Shown here: positions 31,301-40,717 of the stretch, one piece after another
Layout: each line of letters opens with the position of its first letter
How positions within the stretch are numbered: the first letter of the stretch is position 1
NCBI GenBank assembly: GCA_035552595.1
Contig: DASZKZ010000016.1
Location: 1-42,344, forward strand
Origin: Aeolococcus sp035552595
Lineage (GTDB): Bacteria; Chloroflexota; Dormibacteria; Aeolococcales; Aeolococcaceae
Direction of reading: 5' to 3'
DNA length: 42,344 nt
Program-made: the position numbers and the translations under genes
Notes under the pieces: model-generated
Seen by the model: the letters and a program-made list of their open reading frames with translations, nothing else
Databases searched by the model: none
What the model was told of the DNA's origin: nothing

Positions 31301-32191
31301 GATGCCCTCCTCCAGGGCCACGCGGGGGCGCCAGCCGAGCAGCTCGGTGGCACGCGTGACGTCGAGGCAGGATGTGCGCTGCTCGCCCGGCATGGCGGGC
31401 CCGTGTCGCGGGGGGCGCTCGACACCGGCGGCGCGCGCGATCAGCGAGTACAGCTCGTTGACGTCGCACTGACGACCGGTGCCGATGTTGAACGCCCCGA
31501 GCGAGATGGACTCGGCCTCGGCCGCACGGAGGTTGGCGTCGACCACGTCGTCGACGAACACGTAGTCGCGGGTTTGGGTGCCATCCCCGTTGATGGTGGT
31601 ATCGCGCCCCGCCAGCAGGCGCTCGGCGAAGATGGCCACCACCCCGGCTTCGCCGTGGGGATCCTGGCGCGGCCCGTAGACGTTGCCGTAGCGCAATGCG
31701 ATGAACTCCAGGCCGTGAAGCTTGGCGAACACGCCACCGTATGTCTCCCCGGTGAGCTTGGCCGCACCGTAGGCGGACGCAGGTTCGCAGGGATGCGATT
31801 CCGGGGTCGGCAGAACGCTGGTGTCGCCGTAGAGGGCGCCGCCGCTGGAGGCGAAGATCACCCGCCGCACCCCCGCCCGCGCGCAGCCATCGAGGAGATT
31901 GACGGTGCCGAGGACGTTGATCCGAGTGTCGAGGAGCGGGTCGGCCACCGAGCGGCGCACGTCGATCTGCGCCGCCTCGTGGAACACGATCTCCGGATCG
32001 AGCGCTGCGAGGAGCGCCGTCAGGCGGTCGTCGACCACGTCCAGCTGATGAAAGTCCGCGCCCTCGGGAACGTGCTCACGATGTCCCCGGGAGAGATCGT
32101 CGATGACCGACACCTGCGCGCCCGCGGCCAGCAGGGCGTCCGCCAGCGTGGAGCCGATGAACCCGGCTCCGCCGGTGACCAGAGCTCTCAC
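31256..32191 (-). CDS. NAD-dependent sugar epimerase/dehydratase (GalE-like)
   Basis: A 311-residue extended SDR. NAD motif TGGAGFIG is at 6-13, Asp31-Asp32 after strand two fit NAD, Ser115/116 in FASSGGALYG, Tyr141-x-x-x-Lys145 in YGAAK. The C-terminal nucleotide-sugar region includes GDGTQTRDYVFVDDVVDANL and LGWRPRVALEEGISRTVDWF. It acts on a UDP- or dTDP-sugar, likely as UDP-glucose 4-epimerase, but the specificity is unproven. ATG at 32191 overlaps the stop of the membrane protein gene upstream (ATGA). In one unit with a flippase-like protein, which points to glycolipid or cell-surface sugar synthesis. Confidence 0.93.
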   Translation of the reverse strand: MRALVTGGAGFIGSTLADALLAAGAQVSVIDDLSRGHREHVPEGADFHQLDVVDDRLTALLAALDPEIVFHEAAQIDVRRSVADPLLDTRINVLGTVNLLDGCARAGVRRVIFASSGGALYGDTSVLPTPESHPCEPASAYGAAKLTGETYGGVFAKLHGLEFIALRYGNVYGPRQDPHGEAGVVAIFAERLLAGRDTTINGDGTQTRDYVFVDDVVDANLRAAEAESISLGAFNIGTGRQCDVNELYSLIARAAGVERPPRHGPAMPGEQRTSCLDVTRATELLGWRPRVALEEGISRTVDWFRDRGDRQ

Positions 32192-33294
32192 GGCGCGGCG
32201 CTGGTCAACGCCTCGTCAGAGCGGCGCGGCACGCGCACGTGGAGCAGGGCAAAGACCACCGCGCCGACGGCCACCACGCTGCCATAGCTGATGCTGCGGT
32301 CGAGCAGCGCGATGGACAGGGCCGCATTTCTCCCGATACCGCCAACGCTGACCAGAACGCCGACCATTCCGGCCTCGACCAGGCCCAGGCCGCCGGGGAG
32401 GAAGGGGACTGTGGTCAGCAGCGCCGCCACCAGCGCGATGAGCAGCAGTTGCGCCGCTCCCAGTGAGCCGCCGTCACCGAGCGAGTACACGACCAGCGCC
32501 AGCCGGGCGCTCTCCATTCCCCAGACCAGCGCGGTGAGTGGCAGGAGCAGAGGGAGGTTCTTGAAGGAGTGGACCGTGCCCATGCGGAAGCTCTCGTAGC
32601 GATGGAAGACGGCTTCCGGGAGCAGTCGAAGGAGCCGCTGGCCACGACCGGCACGCATCACCGCGATGGCGGCGATTCCCGCGGCGCACACCGCCACCCC
32701 GGCGATGAGATAGGGGATGAGCACACCGGGGGCGCGATCGCGGAAGACGATCGCCCCGGCGACGAGCAGAAGGGTCATCAGCACCACCAGGTCGAGGAGG
32801 CGCTCGGCGATGATCGTGCCCAGGGCCCGGGCCGCCGGCACCCTCTCCCGGACGCGGGCCAGGTAGGCACGATAGATATCGCCCATCTTGGCCGGTACCA
32901 CGCAGTTGACGAAGAACGACACCATCAGGATGGGCACCAGAGGGAGCGTGGGCCGATCCTCGCCCGCGTTGCGCAGGAGCAGCTTCCAGCGCCAGCCACG
33001 GACCAGGAATGACGCGTAGTACACCGCGATGGCCGCCAGGTACAGGCCCAGCTTGGCGTTGCGGATGCGCGTCCACGCGTCGCCCCAGTTGATCGGCGCC
33101 CGCCACAGCGCCACCGCCACGATGATGGCGACCGCCACCAGCGAGATGAAGGTGCGGCGGTTGAGGAGCTTGGTCGGAGGGGCCACCGCAGAGGCGTCCA
33201 CCGCCGGCTGCATCAGGGCTTGGCTGGGGGACACGGGAACCAACGGTACCATCGGGTTCTGGGCAGCGCCCTCAGGCGGAGAGTCAGGGAGCAC
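32188..33294 (-). CDS. AglD/LPG-synthase-type membrane protein (UPF0104)
   Basis: A 368-residue polytopic protein with about eight hydrophobic segments starting near residue 50 (FISLVAVAIIVAVALW). Conserved marks of the family are SFFVNCVVPAKMGDIYRAYL, AERLLDLVVLMTLL and LTTVPFLPGGLGLVEAGMVG. The family covers the membrane domain of lysyl-phosphatidylglycerol synthase and archaeal AglD; many members are flippase-like with unknown lipid-linked substrates. No synthetase domain is attached here. The start is uncertain: GTG 33294 overlaps the upstream gene by 11 bp, while ATG 33252 would remove 14 non-conserved residues. Its stop overlaps the GalE-like start. Confidence 0.88.
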   Translation of the reverse strand: MLPDSPPEGAAQNPMVPLVPVSPSQALMQPAVDASAVAPPTKLLNRRTFISLVAVAIIVAVALWRAPINWGDAWTRIRNAKLGLYLAAIAVYYASFLVRGWRWKLLLRNAGEDRPTLPLVPILMVSFFVNCVVPAKMGDIYRAYLARVRERVPAARALGTIIAERLLDLVVLMTLLLVAGAIVFRDRAPGVLIPYLIAGVAVCAAGIAAIAVMRAGRGQRLLRLLPEAVFHRYESFRMGTVHSFKNLPLLLPLTALVWGMESARLALVVYSLGDGGSLGAAQLLLIALVAALLTTVPFLPGGLGLVEAGMVGVLVSVGGIGRNAALSIALLDRSISYGSVVAVGAVVFALLHVRVPRRSDEALTSAAP

Positions 33295-33838
33295 GCCGGC
33301 GGCCGATCCGGCTCATCAGGGGGCGGCGCTGCTCCGGCGTCGAGAGCTCCTCGAGGTGCCGCTCCCGCTCCGCGAGCACGCGGGTCACCGTATCGATGCG
33401 ATCGCCATCGCCGCGCTCCGAGAGGGGGCGGCTGTCCCACTGGCGCACCTGGAACACGCCCTTGAGCGCGCAGTAGGGGATGGCCAGGGTGATCAGCTCG
33501 ACACCGCCCGGGGTGAAGACCTTCCAGATCCCGCCATGGCGGCCGAGCAGCGCGTCGGGTGCGATCGACGCCCGCAACACCTCCCCGTCGAGGAAGTGGA
33601 ACGCCGCCTTGTCCCACCCCTCCACGACGTCCTCCGGCGGAGCCGGCTCGGGAGCGCCCACGATGATCTGAGTGATCGCCGTCAGAGGGAGGATGGCGCG
33701 CTGGTTGTTGGGCTCGACCCCTCGTACCTCCGCCTCGATCACCGGCATCTCGAAGGTCAGTTCGGGGATCTCGGCGTGAAGCACCTCACCGTCGACGAAG
33801 CTGATCACCACCGCAGGCACCCGTGCAATGTACGGCAC
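33284..33838 (-). CDS. Unknown protein with duplicated beta-rich domain
   Basis: A 184-residue soluble protein made of two related halves: residues 11-62 and 79-130 each begin with the same motif (FVDGEVLHAEI and FLDGEVLRASI) and end in a similar hydrophobic strand (AILPLTAITQIIV and ITLAIPYCALKGVF). Between them is a Pro/Glu-rich linker, and the end is basic and helical (TRVLAERERHLEELSTPEQRR). I do not recognise the family. It is the first gene of a minus-strand unit with a flippase-like membrane protein and a GalE-like epimerase. GTG at 33838 is the first start in frame. Confidence 0.82.
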   Translation of the reverse strand: MPYIARVPAVVISFVDGEVLHAEIPELTFEMPVIEAEVRGVEPNNQRAILPLTAITQIIVGAPEPAPPEDVVEGWDKAAFHFLDGEVLRASIAPDALLGRHGGIWKVFTPGGVELITLAIPYCALKGVFQVRQWDSRPLSERGDGDRIDTVTRVLAERERHLEELSTPEQRRPLMSRIGRRRAP

Positions 33839-33880
33839 CGACGGACCGCCGCCGCGCGCCTATCGTCACCAAATGGTCAC

Positions 33881-33909
33881 GGTGACGGCCTCCGAGGCGG
33901 GGGTACGAT
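33881..33909 (+). promoter_or_regulatory. Possible promoter of the GGDEF protein
   Basis: GGTGAC (33881-33886) and TACGAT (33904-33909) are 17 bp apart on the plus strand in the 223-bp divergent gap between 33838 and 34062. They would give a leader of about 145 nt. No other structure is clear in the gap. Confidence 0.35.
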
Positions 33910-36108
33910 GGCTGCGAGCAAGGCATGCGCACCGTCACAGCGTCCCCGGATCCCGTGGTGAGGCATCCGTCGCGACGCCGCCGGACCCACGCCGAGACGG
34001 GACCGGCGGCTGAGCTTCTGATGCCTGTGAGCGCCTGCCGCTCGGCCGCGCGGCGCGGGGCGTGAAGCGGCTCCTCCGGGTGACCCGGGTCTGGACCGGC
34101 CTCAACTTCTCGGTCAAGTTCGGCGCCATCCTCGCCCTCGCCGCTGTCCTGATCGCGATCATCCCGCTCTCCCTGGCCAGCCGCGAGAACCGCCTGCAGG
34201 CCACCCAGCGCGCCACCGACAAGGCCGGCATCGTCGCCAACCTGATCGCCGGACAGCAGACGTCCCTGTCCGCCTTCGCGGCCGGGATGGCGCAGGAGCT
34301 GGCCCCCGCTCTCACCACCGCCAACACGAGCGCGCTCCAGACCACCCTGCAGCGCTACTCCGACGTCAACACCGCCTCCGACGTGGTCGGTGCCAGCGGT
34401 CCCCTCGCCGACGCCGCGGTGCGCGGCGGCTCCCCGCTGCCCAGCGGCAGCCCCCTGATGCACGCGCTGGTGCCCGCGCTGGGGTCGTCCCCGCCGCTCA
34501 TCGCCGGCCCCGACGGCACGCCCTGGCTGATGGCCTCGGCGAACGTGCGCGGCACTGGCGAGACCGTCTTCATCGCCCGGCCCCTCGACGCCGTGTTCCT
34601 GCGCGGCCTGGAGGGCACCATCACCACGCAGGCGGACCCGGCGGGGATCGCCGTGGTGCGTGGCAGCACCGTGGTCTCCGCCGGCAGCATGGTGCTCGAT
34701 CAGACGCTGGTGCCGGGCACGTCGCTGTCGGCCAGCGGGATCAGCGCGGTGCTGCCTCAGGACGCCGCTGCGCAGGTGGTCCGGGTGGGTGGCCGCGACG
34801 CCGCTGCCGCCGCCCACAGCCTGGGCTCGGGGTTCGCCGTGGTGGTGAGCACGCCGGTGTCCGAGGTGAGCACCTTCTGGCAGCCGATCGCCATCCTTCT
34901 CGGGCTCATCGTGGTGGCCATCGTCTTCATCGTGCTGGTGGTGCAGACCGACCTGCAGCGCCCGCTGCGCCGCCTCGACCGCGCCGTCGCCGCGCTGGCT
35001 CGCGACGAGTACGACATCCCCGTCCCGCGCATCGCCAACGACGAGATCGGCCGCCTCGCCTCCAGCTTCGAAGAGATGCGACGCCAGTCGCGCGCCCTGA
35101 TCACCGCCACCCGCGCCCGCGCCGTCATCGCCACCGAGCTCAACCTGCCGCAGCCGCTGCAGACCGCTCTGGGAGCCGTGTGCGCGCAGTTGCGCGGGGC
35201 GGCCGTCGGCGCCGACAGCGCGTTCATCCTCGTCGACCGCTCGGAGATGACCGAGGACTTCGCGGTGGTGGACGGAGACGACCTCGACGTCGACGTCAGC
35301 GCCGCCCTCAGCGGCGACGGGCCGCTGGGATCCGGGCACCGCCACGAAGGCCCCGACGCCCTTCTCGCGGGGGCGGTCGCGGGCAGCAGGGAAGCACGCA
35401 CCGGCATGCACGACTTCTGTGTCGCACCTCTGCGCATGGGCCCCAATGTGCTCGGAGTGCTCGGGCTGGCGAGGGTCAGTGGCGGCTTCACCAGCGCCGA
35501 CGCCGCGCTCGTGGCCAGCTCCGCCGAGCAGGTGGCGCTGGCGCTGGAGCGCTACCGCTTCATCGCCATGGTGCAGCGCCAGGCGAGCATCGACGACCTC
35601 ACCGGCCTCTACAACCATCGCTTCCTGATCGACTACCTGGGCCAGCAGGTGGCGCTCGCCGAACGGCTCAACACGTCGCTGGCCATCCTGGTGCTCGACA
35701 TCGACCACTTCAAGGCGGTCAACGACACCCACGGGCACCCCGCCGGCGACGCCGTTCTCAGCGCCTTCGCGCAGACGCTCACCGGCAGCATCCGCCGCGC
35801 CGACCTCGCCGCGCGCTACGGGGGCGAGGAGTTCATCGTGGTCATGTCCAACACCTCCGCCGCCGACGCCCGCCGGGTCGCCGAGAAGATCCGCGCCGCC
35901 GCCGAGGCGATGGCGGTGCCCATCGACGGCGGACGGAGCAGTGCGTCGCTCACGGTCAGCGTGGGAGGGGCCGCCTACCCTGAGGACACCATCACGGCGG
36001 CGGAGCTGCTGGCGACCGCGGACGCCGCCCTCTACGATGCCAAGAACGGCGGCCGCAATCGCGTGTGCATGGCCGGAGAACGCATCGTCGCCATGGAGGT
36101 CCCCAGCA

Positions 36109-37167
<1,059 letters not shown>

Positions 37168-37191
37168 GCGCGGGCGACCCCGGACGAAGAA

Positions 37192-37219
37192 GAAGGCCCC
37201 GCCACGCGGCGGGGCCTTC
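37192..37219. terminator. Bidirectional terminator between ltaE and histone-like gene
   Basis: A perfect 12-bp stem (37192-37203/37208-37219) with loop ACGC lies midway between two convergent genes. On the minus strand the stem is followed by a pyrimidine-rich tail (TTCTTCTTC), so it fits best as terminator of the minus-strand gene, but also serves ltaE. Confidence 0.8.
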
Positions 37220-37241
37220 GGTGTCTCTGTGACGCGCTGGG

Positions 37242-38003
37242 TCAGCTGGCGGCGGGAGCCGCCGGTGCTGCCGGTGCCGCGGCTGGAGCGGACGCTGCCT
37301 TGCGAGCGCCCCGACGTGCGCCCACGCGGGTGACGCGCTTGGCTGCCGGCTTGCGCGCGGAGGTGGCGCGCTTGGCCGCCGGCTTGCGCGCGGTGGTGCG
37401 CTTGGCTGTGGTCTTGCGGCGGGTGGTCGCTCCCTTGCGAGCGGCCGTGCTGCGCTTGACCGCGGCCTTGCGACGGGTGGTGGCGCCCTTGCGGGCCGCG
37501 GTGCTGCGCTTGACGGCGGTCTTGCGGCGGGTGGTGGCAGCCTTGCGGGCCGTGGTGGTGCGCTTGGCTGTCGTCTTGCGCGCGGTGGTGCGCTTGGCCG
37601 CCGGCTTGCGACGGGTCGCGGCTCCCTTGCGGGCCGCGGTGCTGCGCTTGGCGGTGGTCTTGCGGCGCGTCGCCGCTCCCTTGCGGGCCGCGGTGCTGCG
37701 CTTGGCGGTGGTCGCCTTGCGGGTGGTCCGGCGCTTGGCTGTCGAGGCACGCTTGGTGGTGCCGCCGACCACGCGACGCGCGGCCTTGCGAATCTCGCCC
37801 TCGAGGCGGGTGACGCTCTTCTCGAGCCCGGCGAGGCGCTTCTCCAACTCGTTGACGGGCAGGGCCTTGACGAGCCCCTGCACCGCTTTGAGCAGGTCGC
37901 CGCCGCCGGTGTTGGCGCGGCTTCGCGCTGTTCTGCTCACGCGTTTGACAGTGCGGCTGACAGCTTTGTCAAGACCGCCTCTCCTGCGTCTGGTCCTGGC
38001 CAT
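37242..38003 (-). CDS. Histone H1-like, Lys/Arg/Ala-rich repeat protein
   Basis: A 253-residue, extremely basic protein. Residues 1-33 are Arg-rich; 35-73 form a predicted coiled coil (LLKAVQGLVKALPVNELEKR, then LAGLEKSVTRLEGEIRK); 85-235 are tandem repeats of an 18-residue unit such as TTAKRSTAARKGAATRRK, with shorter 10-11 residue versions (PAAKRTTARK); the end is Ala/Pro-rich. It resembles bacterial H1-like proteins (HctA-like, AlgP C-terminus, HU tails) that bind DNA without sequence preference and compact the chromosome. The coiled coil suggests it oligomerises. AAGGAGG lies 10 nt upstream of ATG 38003. Its leader carries structure that may hide this site. Confidence 0.85.
   Translation of the reverse strand: MARTRRRRGGLDKAVSRTVKRVSRTARSRANTGGGDLLKAVQGLVKALPVNELEKRLAGLEKSVTRLEGEIRKAARRVVGGTTKRASTAKRRTTRKATTAKRSTAARKGAATRRKTTAKRSTAARKGAATRRKPAAKRTTARKTTAKRTTTARKAATTRRKTAVKRSTAARKGATTRRKAAVKRSTAARKGATTRRKTTAKRTTARKPAAKRATSARKPAAKRVTRVGARRGARKAASAPAAAPAAPAAPAAS
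37299..37712 (-). repeat. Tandem 54-bp coding repeats
   Basis: DNA of the histone-like gene encoding residues 98-235. Five full units of 54 bp (residues 98-115, 116-133, 144-161, 162-179, 180-197) alternate with 30-33-bp short units. High identity between units makes copy number likely to vary between strains and is a risk for assembly collapse. It is not a CRISPR array, because the frame is continuous and no spacers exist. Confidence 0.85.
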
Positions 38004-38013
38004 ATCGTGCGGG

Positions 38014-38075
38014 CCTCCTTGGTGATGATCATTTTCAGCGGATCATCACGACGGCTGTTTGTGACAGGAGGTGGT
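38014..38075 (-). promoter_or_regulatory. Leader of histone-like gene: inverted repeat and anti-Shine-Dalgarno
   Basis: On the minus strand the leader holds ACCACCTCCT (38075-38066), then a perfect 9-bp inverted repeat (38022-38030/38041-38049, 10-nt loop), then the ribosome site AAGGAGG (38020-38014). CCTCCT can pair with AGGAGG, and the hairpin between brings the two together, so the site could be hidden. The inverted repeat could instead be a protein operator. Functional meaning is inferred. Confidence 0.4.
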
Positions 38076-38100
38076 GTAAACCCCCCGTCGGGTCCTGCAT

Positions 38101-38129
38101 AGCATGCTGGTTATACACACCATTGTCAA
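38101..38129 (-). promoter_or_regulatory. Promoter of histone-like gene
   Basis: Minus-strand TTGACA (38129-38124) and CATGCT (38106-38101) are 17 bp apart, the best -35/-10 pair in the window. Transcription would begin near 38094 and give a leader of about 90 nt. A direct repeat TTTGTGACA (38058-38066 and 38142-38150, plus strand) flanks the promoter on both sides. Confidence 0.6.
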
Positions 38130-38342
38130 CGTGGCCGCACATTTGTGACATGTGTGGCGGCATTCGAGCGCCCGCATGAGTGGCGCGCGCAGCGCCCGCA
38201 GCGGTGTCTGCAGAGCGCGCGACGAGCATGCATCGCGCCTCCGCGCAACCGCGCAACCGCCACGCGTCAGCGCCACCCGCGCGGCCCGCGAGCGCATCCC
38301 GGCCGCGGCCGTCTCCGGCTGACGAAGGCCGGTCACGGGAGA

Positions 38343-38348
38343 TAAGGT
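38343..38348 (+). promoter_or_regulatory. -10-like box before the glutamate/leucine dehydrogenase gene
   Basis: TAAGGT ends 6 nt before ATG 38355, so a transcript would begin at the start codon. No ribosome site is present, in line with leaderless initiation. The 345-bp gap 38004-38348 also holds the histone-gene promoter and leader; the stretch 38155-38335 shows nothing beyond GC-rich sequence. Confidence 0.35.
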
Positions 38349-38354
38349 GTGCTC

Positions 38355-39599
38355 ATGGGGAGTGCGACGCTGACCATCGCCCAGCACCATTTCGATGCGG
38401 CCGCGGACCGTCTCCATCTGTCCCCATCAACGACGGCGATCCTGCGCCAGATCAAGCGCGAGCTGGTGGTGCACTTCCCAGTGGAGATGGACGACGGCAG
38501 CTTCCGGGTCTACACGGGCTTCCGCGCGCAGCACAACATCGCCCGCGGACCGGCCAAGGGAGGGCTGCGCTTCCACCCCGCCATGACCCTCGCCGACGCC
38601 CGCGCGCTGGCCATGTTCATGACCTGGAAGGCGGCGGTGGTGTGCCTGCCGTTCGGCGGTGCCAAGGGCGGCGTCATCGTCGATCCCAAGCTGCTCAGCA
38701 TCGGCGAGCGTGAGCGGCTCACCCGCCGCTTCGCCACCGAGATGTCGCTGCTGCTCGGCGCCGACCGCGACATCCCGGCTCCCGACATCGGTACCGGCCC
38801 GCAGGAGATGGCCTGGATCATGGACACGCTCTCGATGCACGCCGGCTACTCGGTGCCGGGGTCGGTCACCGGCAAGCCGGTGGTCATCGGTGGCTCGGAG
38901 GGCCGCCAGGCCTCGGTGGGACGGGGCATCGCCACCGTGTCGGTGCAGGCGCTGCGCGATTGCGGCATCGACCCCGCCGCCGCCACCGCCGCGGTCCAGG
39001 GCTTCGGCCAGGTCGGCTCGGCCACCGCGCAGCTGCTCTCCGCCGCGGGGGTTCGCGTGGTGGCGGTGTCCGACAGTCGTGGTGGTGTGCACCGCGACGC
39101 CGGTCTCGACGTCGACGCCCTCGCCGACCTCAAGAAGGAGGGGGGAGCGCTCCCCGAGTACGGCGGCGCCGACGCCCTCAGCAACGCCGAGCTGCTCACC
39201 CTCGACGTCGACCTGCTCGTCCCCTGCGCTCTCGAGGCCCAGATCACCGGCGCCAACGCCGCGCAGGTGCGCGCGCGAGTCATCGCCGAGGGGGCCAACG
39301 CCGCGGTCGACCCGGTGGCGGACGCCGTCCTCGCCGACGGCGATGTGCTCATCGTTCCCGACATCCTCGCCAACGCCGGCGGCCTGGTGGTCTCGTACTT
39401 CGAGTGGAAGCAGGACATCCAGGCGTTCTTCTGGGCGGCGGGCGAGGTCAATGCCAGGCTGCGCGAGGTGATGGTGCGCGGCTACGACACGGTGCGCGCT
39501 CGCAGCCTCGCCGACAGCATGTCCCTGCGCGAGGCGGCCTACCAGATCGCGGTCGCCAAGGTGGCCGAGGCCACCGAGGTGCGGGGCATCTACCCGTGA
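38355..39599 (+). CDS. Glu/Leu/Phe/Val dehydrogenase
   Basis: A 414-residue amino-acid dehydrogenase of the hexameric GDH type (414 fits the bacterial/archaeal small form). Substrate lysines are Lys68 in GPAKGGLRFHP and catalytic Lys104 in FGGAKGGVIVDP; the nucleotide domain has VQGFGQVGSATAQLL and SDSRGGVH; the end carries DILANAGGLVVSYFEW. It interconverts glutamate and 2-oxoglutarate with NAD(P)H, though leucine or other amino acids cannot be excluded. ATG 38355 is preferred by the leaderless promoter; GTG 38349 would add two residues. The stop overlaps the epimerase start (GTGA). Confidence 0.94.
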   Translation: MGSATLTIAQHHFDAAADRLHLSPSTTAILRQIKRELVVHFPVEMDDGSFRVYTGFRAQHNIARGPAKGGLRFHPAMTLADARALAMFMTWKAAVVCLPFGGAKGGVIVDPKLLSIGERERLTRRFATEMSLLLGADRDIPAPDIGTGPQEMAWIMDTLSMHAGYSVPGSVTGKPVVIGGSEGRQASVGRGIATVSVQALRDCGIDPAAATAAVQGFGQVGSATAQLLSAAGVRVVAVSDSRGGVHRDAGLDVDALADLKKEGGALPEYGGADALSNAELLTLDVDLLVPCALEAQITGANAAQVRARVIAEGANAAVDPVADAVLADGDVLIVPDILANAGGLVVSYFEWKQDIQAFFWAAGEVNARLREVMVRGYDTVRARSLADSMSLREAAYQIAVAKVAEATEVRGIYP

Positions 39600-40717
39600 G
39601 CGCGCCGGGACGACGCATCCTGGTCACTGGTGTCTCCCGCTTCTGGGGCGCCGAGCTGGCCCGCCGCCTCGAGGCCGATGCCGGCGTCGAGCAGATCGTC
39701 GCCGTCGACACCGAGGGCCCGGCGCGACCGCTGGCACGCACCGATTTCGTGCGCGCCGACATCCGCCACAGCCTGGTGGGCAAGCTGGTGCGCGGCCTGG
39801 GCATCGACACCGTGGTGCACGCCGGGCTGATCGTCGACCCCCAGCAGGCGGCGGCGCGCACGGTGCACGAGATCAACGTCATCGGCACCATGAACCTGCT
39901 GGCGGCGTGCAGCGGCGCCGACACCCCGGTGCGGCGGCTGATCGTCAAGTCGAGCACCGCCGTCTACGGCAGCGAGCCCGACGACCCCTCCTTCTGGACG
40001 GAGGACATGTCCCGGCGCGGGCCCGCCCGCGACGGCTTCTCTCGCGACCTCGACGAGGCGGAGACCTACGTGCGCGACTACGAGATCCGCCATCCCCAGG
40101 TGGCGGTGACGCTGCTGCGCTTCGGCAACGTGCTCGGCGAGGTCCACGACTCGCCGTTCGCCCGCCTCTTCGACCTCCCGGTCATCCCCACCGTGTTGGG
40201 CTTCGATCCACGCCTGCAGTTCCTCGACGAGGACGACGCGGTCTCGGCCCTCACCCACGCCACCCAGGGCGACTGCCGGGGCACCTACAACGTCGCCGGT
40301 GCGGGCGTGGTGGTGCTCAGCCAGGCGATCGCCCTGCTCGGCAAGATCGCGGCCCCGGTGATCCCCTTCATCGGCGGCACCGCCGCCATGCGCGTGCTGG
40401 AGCGCCTCGGCCTCGTGGACTTCCCTGCCGAGTTCGTGCGCCTGCTCAAGTTCGGGCGCGTGGTCGACACCAGCCGCCTCCACAGCGAGCTCGGCTTCGT
40501 CCCGCAGCGCACCACCATCGACACGGTCATGGAGCACGGCCGCAGCCGTCGCGTCCGCGGCCTGCTCGACGACCAGGCGCCCTACCGCTACGAGGCCGAG
40601 CTCGAGGAGTTCCTGCGCAGCCGCGGCCGCCGCCAGCCCGACGGGCCGGCGGCGACCACCAGCAACGGCCGCGCCCCCGCCCCGCGGCGGCGCCGCACGC
40701 GGAGCACCTCCCCATGA
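39596..40717 (+). CDS. Atypical NAD-dependent epimerase-like protein without YxxxK
   Basis: A 373-residue extended-SDR protein. The cofactor motif is TGVSRFWG (11-18), followed by VDTEGP and the strand LIVKSSTAVYG with Ser119-120. Where catalytic Tyr-x-x-x-Lys should be, it reads Phe148-Ser-Arg-Asp151 in GFSRDLDEAETYV, so normal epimerase or dehydratase chemistry is unlikely. The C-terminus is a disordered Arg/Pro/Ala tail. GTG at 39596 overlaps the dehydrogenase stop, and its end overlaps the acyltransferase start (ATGA). As I recall, the pair resembles mycobacterial Rv0501 (galE2) and Rv0502. Probably a binding or regulatory SDR in lipid metabolism; inferred. Confidence 0.85.
   Translation: MSAPGRRILVTGVSRFWGAELARRLEADAGVEQIVAVDTEGPARPLARTDFVRADIRHSLVGKLVRGLGIDTVVHAGLIVDPQQAAARTVHEINVIGTMNLLAACSGADTPVRRLIVKSSTAVYGSEPDDPSFWTEDMSRRGPARDGFSRDLDEAETYVRDYEIRHPQVAVTLLRFGNVLGEVHDSPFARLFDLPVIPTVLGFDPRLQFLDEDDAVSALTHATQGDCRGTYNVAGAGVVVLSQAIALLGKIAAPVIPFIGGTAAMRVLERLGLVDFPAEFVRLLKFGRVVDTSRLHSELGFVPQRTTIDTVMEHGRSRRVRGLLDDQAPYRYEAELEEFLRSRGRRQPDGPAATTSNGRAPAPRRRRTRSTSP

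Noticed and set aside
34021..34061. Upstream ATG at 34021 as start for the GGDEF protein
   Set aside because: It is out of frame and runs into a stop at the GTGA where the real frame starts.
37299..37712. Repeat array as CRISPR
   Set aside because: Units are contiguous in-frame coding repeats with no unique spacers and no cas genes.
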